NCBI GenBank assembly: GCA_965140765.1
Contig: OZ223309.1
Span: 1,860,001-1,924,000, forward strand
DNA: 64,000 nucleotides
Reading direction: 5' to 3'
DNA from: Sunxiuqinia sp963678245
Lineage (GTDB): Bacteria > Bacteroidota > Bacteroidia > Bacteroidales > Prolixibacteraceae
Part shown: positions 61,123-64,000 of the stretch, in pieces
Numbering within the stretch: the first letter of the stretch is position 1
Layout of the letters: every line of letters begins with the position of its first letter
The notes under the pieces: generated by a model
Told to the model about the DNA's origin: nothing
Databases searched by the model: none
Seen by the model: the letters and a program-made list of their open reading frames with translations, nothing else
Translations under genes and position numbers: made by a program

Positions 61123-61416
61123 AATAAAAAATGATAAGTGAATTTTGAATTAGCTAAAAAGTTCTTTTAAGAAAAAAACGAGTAAATATAAATCTATTTA
61201 TCTAAAAATAAACAGATGGGTATTATTTAAATTCATTCCAGTCAAAGTGTATTTTATTCCTAACAAAAGTCCATCATAAAGAAGAAGAACACAACCTAAA
61301 CCCTACAACGATTCACATAACAGTAGGCCCGCGAGGTATATCGGAATAGTGAGGAAGACGGGCCTGTTTCTCCTTCACCTTAATAAAAACAGGCGAAGCA
61401 ATTGTTTTATCTAAAA
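61123..61416. other. Intergenic region with competing inverted repeats
   Basis: Arms AGGCCCG (61325-61331) and CGGGCCT (61359-61365) can pair, and GCCTGTTT (61362-61369) can instead pair with AAACAGGC (61387-61394), so the middle segment could switch between two stems. It lies between sucB and the CsgG-like gene. No known RNA family recognised and no gene. Confidence 0.35.
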
Positions 61417-61450
61417 AAAATGGCACCCTCAAAACTGAGGATGCCATTTT
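61417..61450 (-). terminator. Intrinsic terminator of the sucAB operon
   Basis: AAAATGGCACCCTCA / TGAGGATGCCATTTT, a stem of 14 pairs with one mismatch and a 4-nt loop, 50 bp after the sucB stop on the minus strand, followed by T-rich DNA. Confidence 0.85.
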
Positions 61451-61500
61451 AATTTCGTATTGACCTATAACATTATGAACTTTTGATCATTTCTTGCTTT

Positions 61501-62778
61501 TTACAAATTAAGTAGCAATTCTTCCGGATTAGAGCCATCGTTTAATAAACGCTCCGGATTTTCAATCAATTCTTTTAACTTAACTAAAAAACCAACGGAG
61601 TCTTTGCCGTCAATGATGCGATGATCGTACGATAGCGCAACGTACATCATTGGACGAATCTCCACTTTTCCGTTAATGGCCACCGGACGTTCCACAATGT
61701 TGTGCATACCAAGAATAGCCGACTGTGGCGGATTGATAATTGGCGTTGACAGCAACGAACCAAACGTTCCGCCATTGGTAATGGTAAATGTTCCGCCCGT
61801 TAACTCTTCAACCGAGATTTTCTTGTTACGGGCTTTTTCTGCCAAGTCTTTGAGGTCTTTTTCGATCTCCGGAACAGATTTACTTTCGGTATTACGAATA
61901 ATGGGAACCATCAGCCCTTTTGGAGTTTGAACAGCAATACCTACATCAACAAACTGTGGACTTACAATTTCATTCCCATCAATCATTGAATTGATAGCCG
62001 GATGAAAATTCATAGCAGCAGCGGCTGCTTTGGTGAAAAATCCCATAAAGCCAAGCTTGAAACCATGCTTTTCAATAAAGCGATTCTGATATTTCTTGCG
62101 CAACTGCATAACACGGCTCATATCAACTTCGTTAAACGTTGTGAGCATGGCAGTGTCGTTTTTTACCGCCACCAGTCGTTCGCTCAGTTTCCGGCGTAAA
62201 GAGCTCATTTTACTTCGTTCCTCTTCACGCGAGAATCTCTTTTTGGGTGAAGCATCGTCTCCTCCGGCAGGAAGCTCCATTACTGCTTCAATCTCTTTTT
62301 TAGAAATACGCTTTAAGCCATTTAGCACATCGTCGAGTGAGAGGTTATTCTCTTCCATCATCTTTTTAGCGACAGAAGTTGTTTTTACATGCGATTGATC
62401 TTCGCTACTCTGCTTCGTTTCAGACTTCGACTCTTTTGACTTAGTCTCATCTTTTTTATCCTCTTGTTTCTCTTTTTTAGGGCTTTCGTCCTTTTCTGTT
62501 TTATCCAAATCAGGTTCTTCTTTTGAACTTTCTTCGGGCTTTTCCGAAGTATCGATGGTGCAGGCAACTGCCCCCACTTCAATTGTATCTCCTTCTTCAG
62601 CTTTAAAGCTAACTTTTCCGGCTTCCTCTGCAACGAGGGTCAATGTTGCTTTGTCTGATTCAATCTCGGCGATCTCATCATCTTTATCAACAACAGAACC
62701 ATCTTCGACTAACCATTTCCCTAACTCAACTTCTGTAATTGATTCTCCGGGTGTAGGTACTTTTACTTCAATGATCAT
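61501..62778 (-). CDS. sucB: Dihydrolipoamide succinyltransferase (E2 of 2-oxoglutarate dehydrogenase)
   Basis: 425 residues. Order: lipoyl domain with the lipoylated Lys43 (EIESDKATL); a long charged linker (about 80-130, rich in Lys/Glu/Ser); peripheral subunit-binding domain (TTSVAKKMMEENNLSLDDVL); catalytic CoA-transferase domain with RRKLSERLVAVKNDTAMLTT, GTFTITNGGTFGSLLSTPII and LSYDHRIIDGKDSV, carrying His386 and Asp390. Transfers succinyl from E1 to CoA. The gap to sucA is 7 bp. The lipoate cofactor is made by LipA encoded at 37-38 kb. Confidence 0.97.
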   Translation of the reverse strand: MIIEVKVPTPGESITEVELGKWLVEDGSVVDKDDEIAEIESDKATLTLVAEEAGKVSFKAEEGDTIEVGAVACTIDTSEKPEESSKEEPDLDKTEKDESPKKEKQEDKKDETKSKESKSETKQSSEDQSHVKTTSVAKKMMEENNLSLDDVLNGLKRISKKEIEAVMELPAGGDDASPKKRFSREEERSKMSSLRRKLSERLVAVKNDTAMLTTFNEVDMSRVMQLRKKYQNRFIEKHGFKLGFMGFFTKAAAAAMNFHPAINSMIDGNEIVSPQFVDVGIAVQTPKGLMVPIIRNTESKSVPEIEKDLKDLAEKARNKKISVEELTGGTFTITNGGTFGSLLSTPIINPPQSAILGMHNIVERPVAINGKVEIRPMMYVALSYDHRIIDGKDSVGFLVKLKELIENPERLLNDGSNPEELLLNL

Positions 62779-62785
62779 GATTTTT

Positions 62786-64000
62786 TTATGCTTTTGCTAG
62801 TTCTTCTTCACTAAATATTTTTGTCAGGAGCTTATTTAATCTCAGGTTGTGCTGCTTCATCAAACCGCCTGCGGGGCTGGCACTTTCTGAACGAGCAACA
62901 ACTTCGAATGGAATGTGGCTTAGTTTTCTGGAAAGAAATGGCCATGCACCCATATTGGCCGGTTCGTCCTGCGCCCAAATAATACGTTCCGCTTTGTTGT
63001 ATTTAGCCAGCATGTCGTCAATCTGATTAAACGGCAATGGGAATATCTGCTCCAATCGCACAATCGCGGTTGTGCTGTCTCCCGTATCCACTCGTTTTTT
63101 AATCAAGTCGTAATATAACCGTCCCGAGGTAAATACCAATTGCTTGACCTCTCCTGCGCTGACGAGTTTATCGTCGATTATTTCCTGAAAATGACCGCTA
63201 CTCAACTCTTCCATGGTGGAATTAACCATTGGATGACGTAACAGACTTTTGGGTGTAAACACAATTAATGGCACGCGTATATTCCATTTAAGATGTCGGC
63301 GGATCAGGTGAAACATGTTGGCCGGATTTGTAGGCACCACCACTTGCATGTTGTTATTGGCAGCCTGCGCCAAAAAGCGCTCAATCCGTCCACTGGAGTG
63401 CTCGGGCCCCTGTCCTTCGTAGCCATGTGGCAGGTAAAGAACCAGATTATTATGCAATCCCCACTTTTCAATAGCCGATGTGATGTACTGATCAACAATG
63501 ACCTGAGCAACATTATGAAAGTCTCCAAATTGTGCTTCCCATACTGTCAATGCATCAGGCTGAGCCATAGCGTAACCATATTCAAAGCCCATCACACCAT
63601 ATTCTGATAGCAACGAATTGTAAATATGAAAAGGAGCTTGATCCTTGGCAAGATGTTTCAAAGGGAAATATTTTCCATCACCATCCTCATAAACAAAAAC
63701 GGCATGCCTATGAGCAAATGTCCCCCGCTCACAATCCTGTCCGCTAATACGCACCGGATGACCTTCGGAAACCAAAGTACCATAGGCCAGTAGTTCGGCC
63801 ATTCCCCAATCAATCCGGTCGTCCAAGATCATCTGACGGCGATCAGATAAGATTCGGTTTATTTTACTGAAGAACTTTCGTCCTTTAGGGATTGAATTAA
63901 TTTTTTCGGCAAGTTCAAGCAATTTTTCTTTATCGACACCGGTTTTCACCACCTGACAAAAATTGGCTTCTGTAATTTTTTCGAATGGCTCATATTCGTC
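62786..64000 (-). CDS. sucA: 2-oxoglutarate dehydrogenase E1, 5' part outside window
   Basis: The frame is open to the window edge; 404 C-terminal residues of a ~930-residue protein remain. Seen: DWGMAELLAYGTLVSEGHPV, RISGQDCERGTFAHRHAV, NSLLSEYGVMGFEYGYAMA, PDALTVWEAQFGDFHNVAQV, YLPHGYEGQGPEHSSGRIER, and the C-terminal RIIWAQDEPANMGAWPFL with GLMKQHN. Thiamine-diphosphate enzyme decarboxylating 2-oxoglutarate in the TCA cycle. First gene of the sucA-sucB operon; the E3 gene is not in the window. Confidence 0.97.
   Translation of the reverse strand, partial: DEYEPFEKITEANFCQVVKTGVDKEKLLELAEKINSIPKGRKFFSKINRILSDRRQMILDDRIDWGMAELLAYGTLVSEGHPVRISGQDCERGTFAHRHAVFVYEDGDGKYFPLKHLAKDQAPFHIYNSLLSEYGVMGFEYGYAMAQPDALTVWEAQFGDFHNVAQVIVDQYITSAIEKWGLHNNLVLYLPHGYEGQGPEHSSGRIERFLAQAANNNMQVVVPTNPANMFHLIRRHLKWNIRVPLIVFTPKSLLRHPMVNSTMEELSSGHFQEIIDDKLVSAGEVKQLVFTSGRLYYDLIKKRVDTGDSTTAIVRLEQIFPLPFNQIDDMLAKYNKAERIIWAQDEPANMGAWPFLSRKLSHIPFEVVARSESASPAGGLMKQHNLRLNKLLTKIFSEEELAKA

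Noticed and set aside
1..64000. tRNA, rRNA or CRISPR array
   Set aside because: No cloverleaf with a T-loop GTTCRA block, no rRNA-like stretch and no regularly spaced direct repeats were seen.

Overview
The window reads as a chromosomal segment of a member of the Bacteroidota, probably a free-living Bacteroidales/Marinilabiliales-type organism; the family cannot be fixed from sequence alone. Evidence: a SusC/SusD pair with its own FecR anti-sigma factor and ECF sigma factor, a BlaI/BlaR1-TonB regulatory cluster, several proteins restricted to this phylum (DUF5606, DUF6913, DUF6340-like, DUF4907-like), AT-rich DNA with A/T-rich leaders, and more than ten upstream matches to the Bacteroidota -7 promoter box TAnnTTTG. 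No tRNA, rRNA, CRISPR array or intact mobile element was seen.

Layout. 1-13 kb: a metallophosphoesterase (cut by the window edge), a large protease-like/propeller/barrel surface protein, a membrane protein divergent from a membrane-bound LuxR-type regulator, a VWA membrane protein with a lipoprotein, and the secA-lgt export operon. 13-20 kb: small conserved proteins, secreted proteins, a decayed aminotransferase, a phosphodiesterase-like protein lacking its catalytic histidines, a redoxin and a hydroxyacid dehydrogenase. 20-30 kb: a polysaccharide utilization locus (sigma, FecR, SusC with an STN domain, SusD) whose two enzymes, a GH37 trehalase and a GH97 alpha-glucosidase, are both broken. 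30-34.5 kb: blaI, a frameshifted blaR1-tonB fusion, a tandemly duplicated tonB-like gene and a TPR protein, behind a region with three copies of a 16-bp palindrome. 34.5-47 kb: housekeeping and metabolic genes (omega-amidase, acyltransferase, B3/4 protein, lipA with a flavin reductase, kinase, fumarase, class IV aminotransferase, DEAD helicase, ClpP-like protease, ferredoxin, nth). 47-64 kb: two ABC-F proteins, a soluble hybrid histidine kinase, RidA, ligA, DUF6913-dapA, nspC, an aldo/keto reductase and the sucA-sucB pair (sucA runs off the window).

How it fits together. Most of the window is stable core metabolism and information processing. The accessory interest lies in the decaying trehalose/alpha-glucoside locus (uptake and regulation open, catabolism broken), the BlaI/BlaR1-TonB cluster with its palindromes and internal duplication, and a few proteins whose catalytic residues are missing while the fold seems kept (AIM6-like phosphodiesterase; second ABC domain of the ABC-F protein at 57.4-59.0 kb). 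Several interruptions are single-base changes in homopolymers, so sequencing error must be excluded for some of them; the trehalase and aminotransferase also carry deletions and nonsense codons and look like true pseudogenes.
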